Translations under genes and position numbers: made by a program
The notes under the pieces: model-generated
What the model was told of the DNA's origin: nothing
The model's input: the letters and a program-made list of their open reading frames with translations, nothing else
The model's database searches: none
Part shown: positions 23,605-35,958 of the stretch, piece by piece
How the letters are laid out: each line of letters begins with the position of its first letter
How positions within the stretch are numbered: position 1 is the first letter of the stretch
Assembly: GCA_964030785.1 (NCBI GenBank)
Contig: CAXIQD010000067.1
Location: 1 to 64,000, forward strand
Length of the DNA: 64,000 bases
From: Siderastrea siderea
Lineage: Eukaryota > Cnidaria > Anthozoa > Scleractinia > Rhizangiidae
Reading direction: 5' to 3'

Positions 23605-24260
23605 TGTCAGAAACATGTTTTTAACCATTTTGTTTTTCGTTTTTACCTTTCCACGAATCATGAGAGGCTTAAGCTGGATTAGGAAAATAAAAACCCGCTG
23701 TTTAGGTATTTTTTTAACCTAAATCTCTGTAGGAGTTACAACAAGAACCACCCTATGTTAAAAAGCAGATCAGAAACATCAATCTTAAGAGAAAGGTGTC
23801 AATGCCCACTTAATCCGAGCACGTATTTTCGGCCACAAATTCTTCTCACATGTCCTTTGCTTAAGGCCGAATATTAATCTTTCGTGGAAGTTTTTAGTTA
23901 GCATGCAAGGAAATTATTGAACAGTAAAGAACAGGCCAACTAATGTCCTGGTCCATCCGTTAAATCCAGGTAAATAATATTTTACTCAAGGAGTTAAAGG
24001 TTGTCACGGATTGGCGTGCGCGAACAACACCCACTTCCGGTCATGCTGATTGACTTCAAAACATTGACCACTCTCTTTTTTTCTCTTTTGGGGGAATCAA
24101 ATATTTGTTTTCATCCAGAGTTTCTGCATTTTCTACCATGACTGGCACCGCTTGTCCATGCCATTTTAAATTTGGCACTTCAAACTTGAAAAGTCTGCCT
24201 GAATTTTTCAACTTTCGATTCTAGTAACTGCCGCATTTGCTTAGGTGATGTTGTCCCTTT
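23605..24260. other. No clear gene; one small exon-like stretch
   Basis: Between the MULE-like element and the next element. A short stretch near 23925-23970 (AACAG acceptor, frame KNRPTNVLVHPLNP, donor CCAG/GTAAAT) looks exon-like. Its relatives at about 25510 and 26544 have lost the donor. Otherwise AT-rich and non-coding. Confidence 0.25.
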
Positions 24261-25407
24261 AATGCGCTGATCAATTCGAAACTTCAACATATCCCCCCGG
24301 GCGACCCCCCAGGCATTTAACAACTTTTGAACATTGGCTCCTTTAAATCCTCCCCCCCCCTGACCAGGACCAATATTGTGTTCAAATGCCCTACCCTTAA
24401 GTGCCAGGTTTGATTGTCAAATGCCCCTCCCAAAGAACAATGTTTTTAATAGGAGTAATACAGACATTTTGAATTTATTATGATGTATGGTTTTTGATAT
24501 AAATCTCACTTCTATATGGCATTGCAGTTGCCTTTACTGAATGTTCCGGTTGTTTTAGAGTGAGTCAGGTCAATAGCTCCCAACGATACTAAAAATGTAG
24601 TCATAAATTTTGTGTATTAAGGTAGTGATTAATGCAAGGATCATGGTATAACATAATTCTTGTGACTTTATATGATGTTGCCCTTTTTACCACTGATAGT
24701 GTTTAGCTTGAGGTGGTAAAAATTAGCACAAAATTAATACTAAACAGACTGTACATGTACTTTTCATAAATACAGTGTACCTTCAAAAATACTGCAGAGC
24801 TTGTTAAGCCCCTTTTTTGCCAGCCATTCGCTCGTAAAAGCGAGGTCTTTGCCTATAAATTGGTCTGTATTAAACAACCACGTGCGTTAGGCGTTGGACA
24901 AAAAGATTTTAAACTTGGCACTCCCAGTTCAAATTCCTTACCATACCCTGGAGAAGGTCAAATTCCCCCCCCCCCCCCCATCCGGAAAGGCCTTTCGTGT
25001 CAAATTCCCTACTTCCTTGGCGAGGAAAATAGTCAAATGCCTGGCAGGGTTCTATCTAGGATTTATTGTTTTGGGGGCGAAGTCCCGAGTGGCTGAAGGC
25101 CACGAGCTTCCTAGGGGGTCCAGGGGGATGCCCCCCAGAAATTTTGGGAAATGAATGTGCACTGAGATGCAATCCGGAACATTTTGAGACACAATTTTGA
25201 GATAATGTTTGTAATACTCTATGTTCGTTGTCATATAGTGTCCTTAGACAGGGAATACTTACTTCATGTGCACTGACCTTGTCGCGGGGGGAAAGCTGGG
25301 CATTTTGGGGGGGGGGGGAAGCTTCTACCCCTCAAATACCCTAAATAGAACCCTGCCTGGGGTATGCCCGGGGGTGGATGTTGAAGTTTCAAATTGATCG
25401 GCGCATA
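24261..25407. mobile_element. 1.15-kb inverted-repeat element with C-rich/G-rich arms
   Basis: The left end (AATGCGCTGATCAATTCGAA, then a CCCCCCGGGCGACC-type stretch) and the right end (GGGGTATGCCCGGGGGTGG ... TTGATCGGCGCAT) are inverted copies over about 55 bp. Internally there are homopolymer C and G runs. No transposase frame. Its right end was caught up in the tandem duplication starting at 25321. Confidence 0.65.
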
Positions 25408-27387
25408 CATGTAACAGATAAATTACTGCACAATAAACCTTTCTTAGACTGGTGAGGAAATAAAATTAATTTGTTTTTGGCTCGTGCACAAGGAAATTAT
25501 TGAACAGTAAAGAACAGGCAAACTAATGCCCTGGTCCATCTGTTAAACCCAGGGAAATTTTACCCAAGGAGTTAACAGATAAATTACTGGACAACACTGA
25601 AGCCTTTCTTTGGCAAAGAAAATCTGCCATTTGGACTCTAGAGTTATATGGGTTTTATTTGTGTCTATTAAGCAATGCAAATATTATTCATTACTTGCAA
25701 TTGTGCATACAAGACTGAGCTAGTACATCTCAGTTGAGGTTTATATTAACCGGTGTAAACCATAAAATCAGTATAATTTCTTCCATAATGCCCACCAGAA
25801 TGTATTTTCCTACTTTGTAGTAAAAACTGTTATCCAACCAAGATGTTTTCTGCTCCAAATTATGCCGCACATGTAGATCACAATAAACTCGTTACACCTT
25901 AAACCTTTGTCATAATAGTGTTTAAACTTTGCTGTAAAAGCCCACTGGGTTCTGCTCTCCATGCTTTGCCATTTATAGAATTTCATTTTATCCTGCCAGA
26001 AAGATTAGAATATAATATTTTATTGAGTGACTTACCAGATATTGTTGGGGGAAATCTCACTTTACCACAAAAAAAATGTAAAGAACTTCAGCTACTTTTT
26101 CTGCTAACACTGTAGAGGGCTCTTAAAGGCAGTTGAGTTGAAAAATTTTCCTTTCACTATAATCGTATGCCAAAATGTTGCAGAATTACACAGAGTGGAG
26201 GGATTTCTCCTATCACGGGTGCTTTGTTATATATTAGCTTTAAAAAATGGTGTCGTTGTTGACAGAAATAGTGTCTCTAAGGTAATTATTGTTTTCTGAT
26301 ACTAGACATATCCAGCAGGAAATTCCTGAAATATATATATTTTTTTACTGCAATGCTTCTACCCCTCAAATACCCTAGATAGAACCCTGCCTGAGGTATG
26401 CCCGGGGGTGGATGTTGAAGTTTCAAATTGATCGGCGCATACATGTAACAGATAAATTACTGCACAATAAACCTTTCTTAGACTGGTGAGGAAACAAAAT
26501 TAATTTGTTTTTGGCTCGTGCACAAGGAAATTATTGAACAGTAAAGAACAGGCAAACTAATGCCCTGGTCCATCTGTTAAACCCAGGGAAATTTTACCCA
26601 AGGAGTTAACAGATAAATTACTGGACAACACTGAAGCCTTTCTTTGGCAAAGAAAATCTGCCATTTGGACTCTAGAGTTATATGGGTTTTATTTGTGTCT
26701 ATTAAGCAATGCAAATATTATTCATTACTTGCAATTGTGCATACAAGACTGAGCTAGTACATCTCATTTGAGGTTTACATTAACCGGTGTAAACCATAAA
26801 ATCAGTATAATTTCTTCCATAATGCCCACCAGAATGTATTTTCCTACTTTGTAGCAAAAACTGTTATCCAACCAAGATGTTTTCTACTCCAAATTATGCC
26901 GCACATGTAGATCACAATAAACTCATTACACCTTAAACCTTTGTCATAATAGTGTTTAAACTTTGCTGTAAAAGCCCACTGGGTTCTGCTCTCCATGCTT
27001 TGCCATTTGTAGAATTTCATTTTATCCTGCCAGAAAGATTAAAATACAATATTTTATTGAGTGACTTACCAGATATTGTTGGGGGAAATCTCACCTTACC
27101 ACAAAAAAAATGTAAAGAACTTCAGCTACTTTTTCTGCTAACACTGTAGAGGGCTCTTAAAGGCAGTTGAGTTGAAAAATTTTCCTTTCACTATAATCGT
27201 ATGCCAAAATGTTGCAGAATTACACAGAGTGGAGGGATTTCTCCTATCACGGGTGCTTTGTTATATATTAGCTTTAAAAAATGGTGTCATTGTTGACAGA
27301 AATAGGGTCTCTAAGGTAATTATCGTTTTCTGATACTAGACATATCCAGCAGGAAATTCCTGAAATATATATTTTTTTTACCGCAAT
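25321..27387 (+). repeat. Two 1,034-bp tandem copies, with duplicated exon-like stretches
   Basis: Copy A 25321-26354 and copy B 26355-27387 differ at only a few sites. Each copy has three exon-like + strand stretches: about 25579-25718 / 26613-26752 (KLLDNTEAFLWQRKSAIWTL), about 25918-26115 / 26952-27149 (FHFILPERLEYNILLSDLPD, no true ATG), and 26184-26281 / 27218-27315 (LHRVEGFLLSRVLCYILALK, acceptor TTGCAG, donor AAG/GTAATT). I do not recognise a family. The duplication is certain; the exon reading is tentative. Confidence 0.85.
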
Positions 27388-30300
27388 GCAGTTATCACAT
27401 GATGTTAACAGATGTCAAGCAGAAGGACTCCCACTGAATCCTGAAAAGGCCCACGTGTAAGCTGCTCATGTATCAAAGTCAGGTATGTGATGTCAGAAAG
27501 CCTTCGTACATGCACATTTGTCAACATTGTGCATCTTGCATCCGATTCGGATCTGAACATGCAGACTTAAAAAACATTATTCCAGAGATATTAAACTCTG
27601 CATGAATACTTTACTGAGTGAAATTAACCCCCCCCCCCCCCCATCATTCATTTTGTCCAAGACTGGGCGAAATGAAGCAGCTTCTAAACAGTTATTTACT
27701 TAACTAGAACATTTAAATTTATACTAGGTCCCTCATTGGTACTTTGGCAATGTTGATCTTTCAACCTGTATTATGCAGGCCTTCTGATAGTGAGCGAAAA
27801 ATTCTTTTTATGATGTCTATAATTTGGTGGAACTAAAAAAGAAATTAAAGCCTTAAAGGGCTAATTATTTTGTTCATTCTATTGCTAATTCTAGAACTTT
27901 TAATTTTGCTCATATACATTGTAATTACATGTATCTTCTTGAAAATTTTTCCCACTTCGCTTCCTATTTTTGTTCAAAACTCTCCTAGTTTCTTGACCGT
28001 CCACACCGCATGACACCAAGTAATATAAAAGCTGTCAGTTTAATGAGATATTTAGATGAAACTTTAACTGAAATACAAATTACTTAGGAAAGTAAAACCA
28101 TTTTCTTTTTTAAGGAGATCTTCATGACCTTGCAATTCACAACAGGCTTGCTGCTTCAAATGACCAAGACATGGACTTCATCTCACTGGTATTTCTTTAA
28201 TAAATTAAGACAAACTTGTATTCAGTGAACAACCTCACTGCTTGCTACTGGGTGTACATGTACATGTACAGTGTAGTAGAGATAAATTATTCTTCACAGG
28301 AAATATGTACAGGTAAAAATAAATTTTGGGGCTTTCCGTAGTTCTGTCCTCTTGATAAAGGGTGTTTGTTCAATGCATTTACATCTGTATGAAATATGTA
28401 CTATTAAGTCATTACATTCACAAACAGTTTAAACTTATGTTTTCTTATAAAAATGCAGATTGCTGCTACCAAAATAAAGACAGTTACAGTGCTTTCAATA
28501 AGCACCGACAGCCGACGAAAAGCGTCGGCTATTTCGCTCAGAGAAATCAGCTACTTTTCCCCTAAATTGAAGTAATTACAGGAAGATTCTTTCAAAGCCC
28601 CTGTTGCTACAGTCGGTTACTCTACTCAAACCAGCTGCCTACTTCAAATTTTATTGAAACCCCTGCAGTTAAAATAATTTTACCTGTCCTTGCTGTTTTT
28701 TCTGGAGTTTGCTGTTTTATTGCATTTGAGATCTTTAACAACAACAACAACAATTTCATTTCAATAAATACAGTACATATTGCACTGAAGGTGGACGTAT
28801 TGTGAAATACATCTACTTGGAACACTTAAGATTTTATTATCAGGTACAAGTTTGGTATTAAATGAATTGGGGAGTGGAAGTCTGGGAGCTGCCATAAAGC
28901 AACAAGTGTTTACCTGGCCAGAATTTCATATTGTAGCCCTCTGTAATTGGGGAAAACATTCCAGGCCTTTTCTTGGTATTAGACTCTTAGTTTGTTATCA
29001 AGCACTAAAACAGTTTCTCACATAAATGAATAGGACCGAAATTTCATGCTCGCATGGTTTTAACTTTATTAAATTTACCAGACCTAATCCAAATTACTCC
29101 TGACTTGTAACTAAGGAAAAAGCAGCAGCTGGGACCAGAGTTTCATGGTTGCATGGTTTCGACTTATTAAATTTATCAGACCTAATCCAAATGACTCTTA
29201 ACTTGCTACATCTTGAATAAACGTGTATTGTATTGTATAACAATTCACACCTTTTGGTTGGTTACATGTAGCTTGTAATGAGTCACTAAAATGGTTTGCC
29301 TGAATTTTCACAGCTTCAGCGGTTTCATTCATCAATACATGTAGTTGAAAGGATCAAAACAAGCTTTTCTCATTTTCCTACATTGTACTAAAAATGTCCA
29401 TGAGGTGGGAAGAGCTTTGCTTAATCAGTGACCTATTTGAGTTTAAACCAGTGACATTGAAAGAGAGAAGCTACTTTTCAGTTCACAATCCATTCGCTTT
29501 GCTTTGCCTGTTGGATAAACCAACCGAAAGCCATGCACATTTCCCTTTCTTCAGTAAACCAATCAAATTACTTCCTTTCAGTTTGTTTGTTGGCTCTTTT
29601 ACAAATTCTCAGTCTCACACAGTTTTCCTAGCATAAGCTCCATACATGTAGGTGTTAATGCGCTAGAAATTGCTTTTTACACTCACAGTCATATCAAAAC
29701 AGTTTTCATTGGTCACACAGTGTTTTGTCTGTATCTTTTGCACAGCATTACCAAAATAGTTATAAATCAAGGTTGAACAGAACACCCACCATAAAGTCCA
29801 GTTGAACTGTGGTACATGTAGCACTGAAACTAAAAATTGCGTTAATGGTCCTCAAAATTAACAATCCCTGCCTGCTTTTCTTTCAAACTTTTTTTATGTT
29901 ATCAAGACGTATTCATATTTGTAAAAAAATATATACATAAGTATAATACTCAGGTCTACCATTTTTAGGGTTCCCAGGTTTTCAAGGAAAAGCTAAAACA
30001 ACAATAATCTCTGGTTTCAACTGAGAACTTTAGTAGACCACTTTCTGGATTTCCAAGTTTTCATAAGAAAGAAAACAGTCATGCCACGAATTCTAAGGCC
30101 TCAGGTTCAACTCCTGGTTTTTCAAGGATTCCTAGTAATACCTTATTTACTTAGTCATTTATGCCCCAAAATCAAAATTCATATTTTCCTTACTAGCCTT
30201 CTGTATTTCCTATGAAGCATGTTTGGAAAAGTTTAAACATCAAAACATTTTATCTTTGGTGCTAGTTCCATTATTCTCATTTCCTGTATGTTTGATCAAG

Positions 30301-30711
30301 TACATAGAGTGATGCTAAGATAAGAAATTATAAATGCCTGTAACACCAGGCACATTTATTACAAAGTGAGTTCTTTTAAGTACTCACTCCCTATAGGAGG
30401 CATTTTATTAATTCAAAACTTAATTAGCAAAATACTTGCACTGCGAAGAAACATTAGATATACTAAGTATATTAATATGAAAGTCAGGAAGTTCTAGGTT
30501 TTGTAGGTGTAAGGTTACATGTACCAAACTAAGTTCAAGTTCCTCTCCAAACTTTTCAGAGGCAAAATAATATCCAGATTTCCTAACCTTTAAAAAATCA
30601 CACTTTCAAAGTACTTGTAACTGAAATGACAATACAGTAAGACTGGTAAAAATATAGTAACTTTTTAAAGATTGGAAATATGGTGGTAAATCAAGGTCAG
30701 AGTTTTTTACT
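27388..30711. other. Interior of the insertion, no confident gene
   Basis: AT-rich. A C homopolymer at about 27628-27642 and a CAA run near 28740. Two weak exon-like stretches: + strand 28115-28200 (TTTTTTAAG acceptor, DLHDLAIHNRLAASNDQDMD to a stop) and - strand about 28685-28733 (ISNAIKQQTPEKTARTG with donor GTAAAA). Neither connects to a convincing model. Confidence 0.35.
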
Positions 30712-31157
30712 GGCTTTCAAAGCTTTTCAGGAAAGAACATACCTGGGCTTTACATGAAAGCCAAGAATTCCTGGGCTTGGCTTACTTGAACTGTAATAGT
30801 CAATGCAAAATTTTTTGTTCTGGGTTTCTTGGCTTTCCAGGAGTTAGCATGTCCTGCTTTTCCATGAAAGCCAGGAATTTCCACACCTGGCACAGTCATT
30901 CCTGCCTTTCCTGGCTTTTCTTGGGTTTGGTTTGTATGGACAAAATCCACGCTTTCCGCGAAAGCCCAGAGCCCTCTCCTGGCTTTCCAGGCTTTTCTTG
31001 GAAAAACATTCCGGTCTTTCCAAGAAAGCCAGGAATTTCCATGCTTTCCTGGCTTTTCCAGGCTTTCCAGCGTCCAAAAAAGCAGGGAAAAGCCAAGAAA
31101 GCCAGGGTCTCCAGGCTTTTCCGGGGTTTCCGCGCTTTTCTTGGCTTTTTTTGGCAA
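30712..31157. repeat. Right subterminal array of CTGGAAAGCC-type units
   Basis: Same motif family as 16655-17470 (GGAAAGCCAGGAATTTCC, GGCTTTCCAGG), ending in the right tip of the 14.5-kb insertion. Translations in several frames on both strands are repeat artefacts. Confidence 0.85.
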
Positions 31158-31160
31158 GGG

Positions 31161-31357
31161 TCGTTGAATATCTCCAGTCGAATGACTCCTTCTTTCTTTT
31201 CCTTCATGTCGCTTCTGAGAAGCGCTTCAAAGAAAGGACTCGCTTCTGAGAGAGCTTGTCTGTGGGCCTTGAACTCCTTTCCATCTTTGACTATCAATGT
31301 TACATCATATGGATTCAGCTGAAGATCAGGTTTTAGTGTTACGTCGGGCACATTCAT
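31161..31357 (-). pseudogene. Kelch-like copy 2, 5' part (first half of BTB)
   Basis: ATG at 31357 (MNVPDVTLKPDLQLNPYDVT) through SEASPFFEALLRSDMKEKKE to LEIFN, where the insertion begins. It differs from copy 1 at only a few bases in about 200. The continuation is at 15038-16651. The open frame that runs on through 30896 is array sequence, so any product would be a truncated BTB fused to low-complexity residues. Confidence 0.85.
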
Positions 31358-32662
31358 CTTCGAAATCAGCGACACTCGCAAGGAAGGTCGATATTCTTTA
31401 TGTTAAAAGAAAAATGGCTACTGTTGACAGCTGTACGTGTGTTGACCCACGGACATGTGGAAAGGCGACCAATACCAAGAGTCCTTAGAGTTCTTGATCA
31501 GCGGGCGGTCGCTAAGAGACCAAGGAGCTGGACACTGGGTTCGAGATTGGTGGTGTAAAGGTCGGAATGCAGAATATGGACTGCAGAATCCAGAAATGAA
31601 AATTTACCTTAAAAACGAGATAAAACTTACCAGCCTCAAGGCAATGATTTTGTTCAGATATCATTTTGAACGGTACTCGAAGGACTTCTGTGAGAATCGT
31701 TTTTCTTCTTTTCCATCCTTTCAGTTCTGTTTGTGCTAGTTTTTGTTTGCACGCACGGCTGTACAACAGTAAAACTAGTTCAATGCGGCTATTTAGTAAT
31801 TTTACAGCTCACTTATTTTCATGATGAAGAACTAAAACCATTTTTGTCATGGAAGCAAAGAAATGGTATCCGTTCTTGATTATCGCGTTAATTTCGGGTT
31901 ATTTTGGTTGAACTGCATACAACAGTGCCGAGTGATAAACTTTTACTTCAGGGCGAAAGGCTTTTCGGTGGTGTTTTATACTTTTTTCGAAGCCGTTACT
32001 CAAAATAGTAGGCTCAGACCATGAATCTCGATTACAAATCTGTAATATTTGACCTGATGAATCTTTTGCGAGGCAAACTTTCATGGATCAGATAATTCGA
32101 TTCGTTTTCGGAATTTAGTCAAAAAACTGGCAGAAACAACAAAACAATGCTAATTCTTTCTTTGGACTCTAGAATCCGGTTTCACGTTTTCAACAATAAA
32201 ACCGCCTATACTTTTGCTTGGATAGAAAAATTAAAACTGAGGCTAAATGCATATGTGACACTGGGCCCTTTTATTTAGTTCAATATTATTAAGGCCTTAA
32301 CTTATTACTAAACTTCGTCCTGACGTTGTTAAAGAAGGCGGTATTTAAGCACTGGAGTAAAATGAGACAACCAGCAGGGTTTCATTGGAAAACGAAGAGT
32401 GTCATCGCGACTTATTTAACAACGATTGACGCTAAAAGCCAAATGGCGCCTAATGATTATGCTCTAATATCTAGGCCATGTTAAAAGTTTTTCAGCTATG
32501 TAAAGGCTTTGAAATGTAGTTTTGCTATTGACCAATCTCAGGCAAGAAATTTAAATGTCTGTGAACATAAAAGCTTTTAAGCTTTCAGTGCCGTTTTAAG
32601 TAATGGTTCTGCAACTGACGTATATCACCGCCCAGGTTCTTTTGCAAAATTGACTTCGCGTA
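31358..32662. promoter_or_regulatory. Conserved 5' flank of kelch-like copy 2
   Basis: Differs from 5949-7252 (unit 1) at only scattered sites, and is clearly closer to it than to the unit-3 flank. Presumably carries the copy-2 promoter, now separated from most of its gene. No discrete element identified. Confidence 0.4.
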
Positions 32663-33017
32663 ATGTATTTTGTAATGTTTTGGTATGTAACTGAAGTATG
32701 TAGGAATGTATTCATAAGATTGTGTTAATGATTTAGTTGTTTATTAATCCTGTGGGATTCGTTTGGTTATTTAAGAGATTGTAAGTTATGCAGAAACCAT
32801 TCGAAGGCATCTCTTTATACTTGCTTTTAATTTGTGTAACCTACTGTACTGTTTTCTGTATATTTGTATACTTGTTAGCGTTCCGATTTGCAATTGTAAC
32901 CTGTGTGTGCTCACGGACATCAATAAACGAGATGCTCGCCCCTAGAACTGTGTGGTGTGTTTATTGAAGATTAATTACAAAATGTTTTATACTCGTTTCA
33001 CAGTGATTAGAGTATAA
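32663..33017. mobile_element. About 355-bp insertion, possible solo LTR
   Basis: Absent from the homologous site in units 1 (about 7252) and 3 (about 45041). Contains ATTTTGTAAT near the left and ATTACAAAAT near the right as inverted words, a TGTAAT...ATTACA pair as in LTR termini, and an AATAAA signal at about 32921. The target-site duplication is unclear (TA or GTA). Non-coding. Confidence 0.5.
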
Positions 33018-33179
33018 CCATTATTACGGCGCCCCATATTGCCCACGCGCGCATATATATCTCAGTCATATTTCCTCCAACAGGGAGATGTCTGGTGATA
33101 TGTACGCACACTGAGTGTCTCACATTTCAGTGACACTTAAAAGGTTGCATATTCTGATGAAAGCAGTGATTACTTAATC

Positions 33180-33943
33180 AACCACGAGTTGGCAGAAAAA
33201 AACCAGTGAAGGTAAATGTTTTTGATTTTGGCACACTTTTCCTGTTATTTGACATTTTGTCAAATTGCGTCGAGTTATAGGCGTTTTTTTTATTGTTCTT
33301 AATGAGCGTCTTGTGAGCATTTAATAAGTGCAAACAATAGCATGTTGCTATGGAAAAAGTTACATACTGCTGTCTAGATCGATTTCTTCAATTTCACCGC
33401 ATTAGTGATGCAAGTTGCGATATCATTTCCATTAGTGCTCAAAGGGTTACAATTTTGCGTTTTCTAATTACCTTTGCAACCGCAACAAATTAAATATTAC
33501 TGAGCGTAAAATCATTGACAAACGACACAAGTTGTTACTCCGACTTGCAGGAACCAGCAGAAACCCCGATTATATCTGATACATCAGAACTTATAAACAA
33601 CTACACAAAAATATGTACGACATAACCCGATGTTACACACGGTTAATTGGGCTTCAGACAATGTAACTTAGTCAAGTATGCATAAGACACGGTGCATGAA
33701 TTTGTGAACAACTTTGGATATCAACTAAATATTTTTTAAATGCTGATTTGTACCCTTTTATGTTTTCTCCTGTCTTGATATTAAAACGTAGATTGTTCCG
33801 AAGTTTCGCGTTCTGAAATAAAATTGTAAATTGCTTGATATTGGTCCTAGTGGCGTGGGGCCTGCAGGACTCAGCGGATCTTCTAGAATAATAAATTATT
33901 GCAGAAGCTTCTGATTATTGAGAGTTTGGCTTCCTATTCTAAG
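33180..33943. other. Unit 2 spacer, no gene
   Basis: Homologous to 8962-10228 of unit 1, with a deletion of about 500 bp. No gene seen. Confidence 0.5.
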
Positions 33944-34818
33944 TTAGAACATGGTCACACCCACTCAGCCAATCAGTGTCCAGCATTTCGATGCTCTATA
34001 TTCCATAAACTGTCTTAAATTATGTAAAGTGGCGGGGCTTTGAAGCACAGGGAAATTGCGGGGTAAAATTACAGAGAATTTCTGCATTCATTAGTGGTTC
34101 TATATAGAGCATACTAATGAGGCATTGTTTTCCTTTGTTTGGAAGCCTCATTAGTATGCTCTATATAGAGCATACTAATGACTAAGTAGAAACTACTAAT
34201 GAATGCACAAATTCTCTGTGAATATTTATAACTAAATCGATAAAATCAACAGCTTCAACGGCTAGAAACACTCATTATTTTTTGCGTTTCAGAACAAAAA
34301 AATGCAATCTTACGGTATAATAGCATAGCAAAAAGCAAATCGAAAGAAAAACCATTATTTTACATGAAATACGAACTGTTCAGATCTTAATTGAAACAGA
34401 AGGACAGACTTGTTTCTCCGTGTTTGCCAGACTACGAGTGTTGACTTGACTACGAGTGTTGAAATTGACTTAATTTGGCCTCTTGGAGTTTCCTGCGGGT
34501 TCCCCGCTTGCTGGTGTCGGTGGTTGTAGCGCCTCGAAGACTGCTTTCACCAGTGTAAATCTAGAAAATCTTTAGCGGCGATCACTGCCTCGAGTTCCAA
34601 ATTTCCGTGTACTGGCTCATGGCTGTTTACACACCAACTGCGATAAATCGCGCAGTGAAGCACTCTAAAACACTGCACCTCAAAGGCATGCGTACAATAG
34701 CGAAAATATCGTAAACAAAATAGCAACGTGATTTCAAGGTGAGAACTAAAAAATTAAAATGCAAAAATACAATCTGCACGCAAAAACGAAATTCTTCGTG
34801 GGTGTGACCATGTTCTAA
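33944..34818. mobile_element. TTAGAACATGGTCACACCCA inverted-repeat element, copy b
   Basis: Perfect inverted tips of at least 20 bp. Internally it holds the self-complementary motif CATTAGTATGCTCTATATAG and its mirror around 34110-34200. No coding frame. Followed at once by a hairpin repeat. Confidence 0.8.
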
Positions 34819-34821
34819 GAC

Positions 34822-34961
34822 GGTTAGACAATGAACGCTCGTGTCCTATGGGATATAGCGTCCCTCGCAAGATAGAATGCCACTCGGCCTGCGGCCTCGT
34901 GGCATTCTATCTTTGCTCGGGACACTATATCCCATAGAACACTCGCGTTCATTGTCTAACC
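34822..34961. repeat. Long hairpin repeat, second copy
   Basis: About 140-bp near-perfect palindrome, same family as 10860-10998 and 35814-35953. It always sits immediately after a TTAGAACATGGTCACACCCA element. Confidence 0.85.
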
Positions 34962-34966
34962 GTTAC

Positions 34967-35810
34967 TTAGAACGTGGTCACACGCACTCAGCCAATCAGT
35001 GTCCAGCATTTCGATGCTCTGTATTCCATAAACTGTCTTAAATTATGTCAAGTGGCGGGGGCTTTGAAGCACAGGGAAATTGCGGGGTAAAAGTACAGAG
35101 AATTTCTGCATTCATTAGTGGTTCTATATAGAGCATACTAATGAGGCATTGTTTTCCTTTGTTTGGAAGCCTCATTAGTATGCTCTATATAGAGCATACT
35201 AATGACTAAGTAGAAACTACTAATGAATGCACAAATTCTCTGTGAATATTTATAACTAAATCGATAAAAACAACAGCTTCAACGGCGCTGGAAAAAAACA
35301 ACAAAAAATGCAATCTTGTAATAGCAAAGCAAAAAGCAAATCGAACGAAAAACGATTACTTTACAGCTTTATATGAAATAAAAATGTTCAGACCTTAATT
35401 GAAATAGAAGGACAGACTTGTTTCTCCGCATTTGCCGGACTACGAGTGTTGTACTTGAACTTGTGTTTGGTCTCTTGGCTTTCCGTGCGGGTTCCTCACT
35501 TGCTGGTGCCGGTGGACGTAGCGCGTAGAAGACTGCTTTCACCAGTGTAAATCTAGTAAATCTTGTGGGGCAATCACTGCCTTGAGTTCCTCAGTCCGTG
35601 TACTGGCTCATGGCTATTTACGCATCAACTGCGATAAACCGCGTGAAGCACTCTCAGTAAAACATTGCAACTCAAAGGCGTGTGTGCAATAGCAAAAATA
35701 TCGTAAACAAAATAGCAACGTGATTTCAAGGTGAGAACTAAAAAATTAAAATGCAAAAATACAATCTGCACGCAAAAACGAAATTCTTCGTGGGTGTGAC
35801 CATGTTCTAA
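34967..35810. mobile_element. TTAGAACATGGTCACACCCA inverted-repeat element, copy c
   Basis: Left tip slightly mutated (TTAGAACGTGGTCACACGCA), right tip intact. Closely similar to copy b and arranged head to tail with it: b, hairpin, c, hairpin, d. Confidence 0.8.
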
Positions 35811-35813
35811 GAC

Positions 35814-35953
35814 GGTTAGACAATGAACGCTCGTGTCCTATGGGATATAGCGTCCCTCGCAAGATAGAATGCCACTCGGCCTGCGGCCTCGTGGCATTCT
35901 ATCTTTGCTCGGGACACTATATCCCATAGAACACTCGCGTTCATTGTCTAACC
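35814..35953. repeat. Long hairpin repeat, third copy
   Basis: Nearly identical to 34822-34961 and in the same relative position after element copy c. Confidence 0.85.
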
Positions 35954-35958
35954 GTTAC

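Larger units (their letters stand above)
16652..31160. mobile_element. 14.5-kb insertion with inverted tips and subterminal CTGGAAAGCC arrays
   Basis: It interrupts kelch-like copy 2 with TC on both sides (16650-16651 and 31161-31162), whereas copies 1 and 3 have a single continuous site. The left tip reads CCCCTGCAAAAAAGAGCC; the right tip, reverse-complemented, reads CCCTTGCCAAAAAAAGCC. Both ends continue into arrays of CTGGAAAGCC-like units (16655-17470 and 30712-31157). The interior holds candidate exons on both strands, tandem duplications and smaller elements. No transposase, reverse transcriptase or recombinase is recognised. Tips plus subterminal repeats fit a DNA transposon, possibly a cargo-carrying non-autonomous one; the superfamily is unknown, and a 2-bp duplication is weak evidence by itself. 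Confidence 0.65.
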
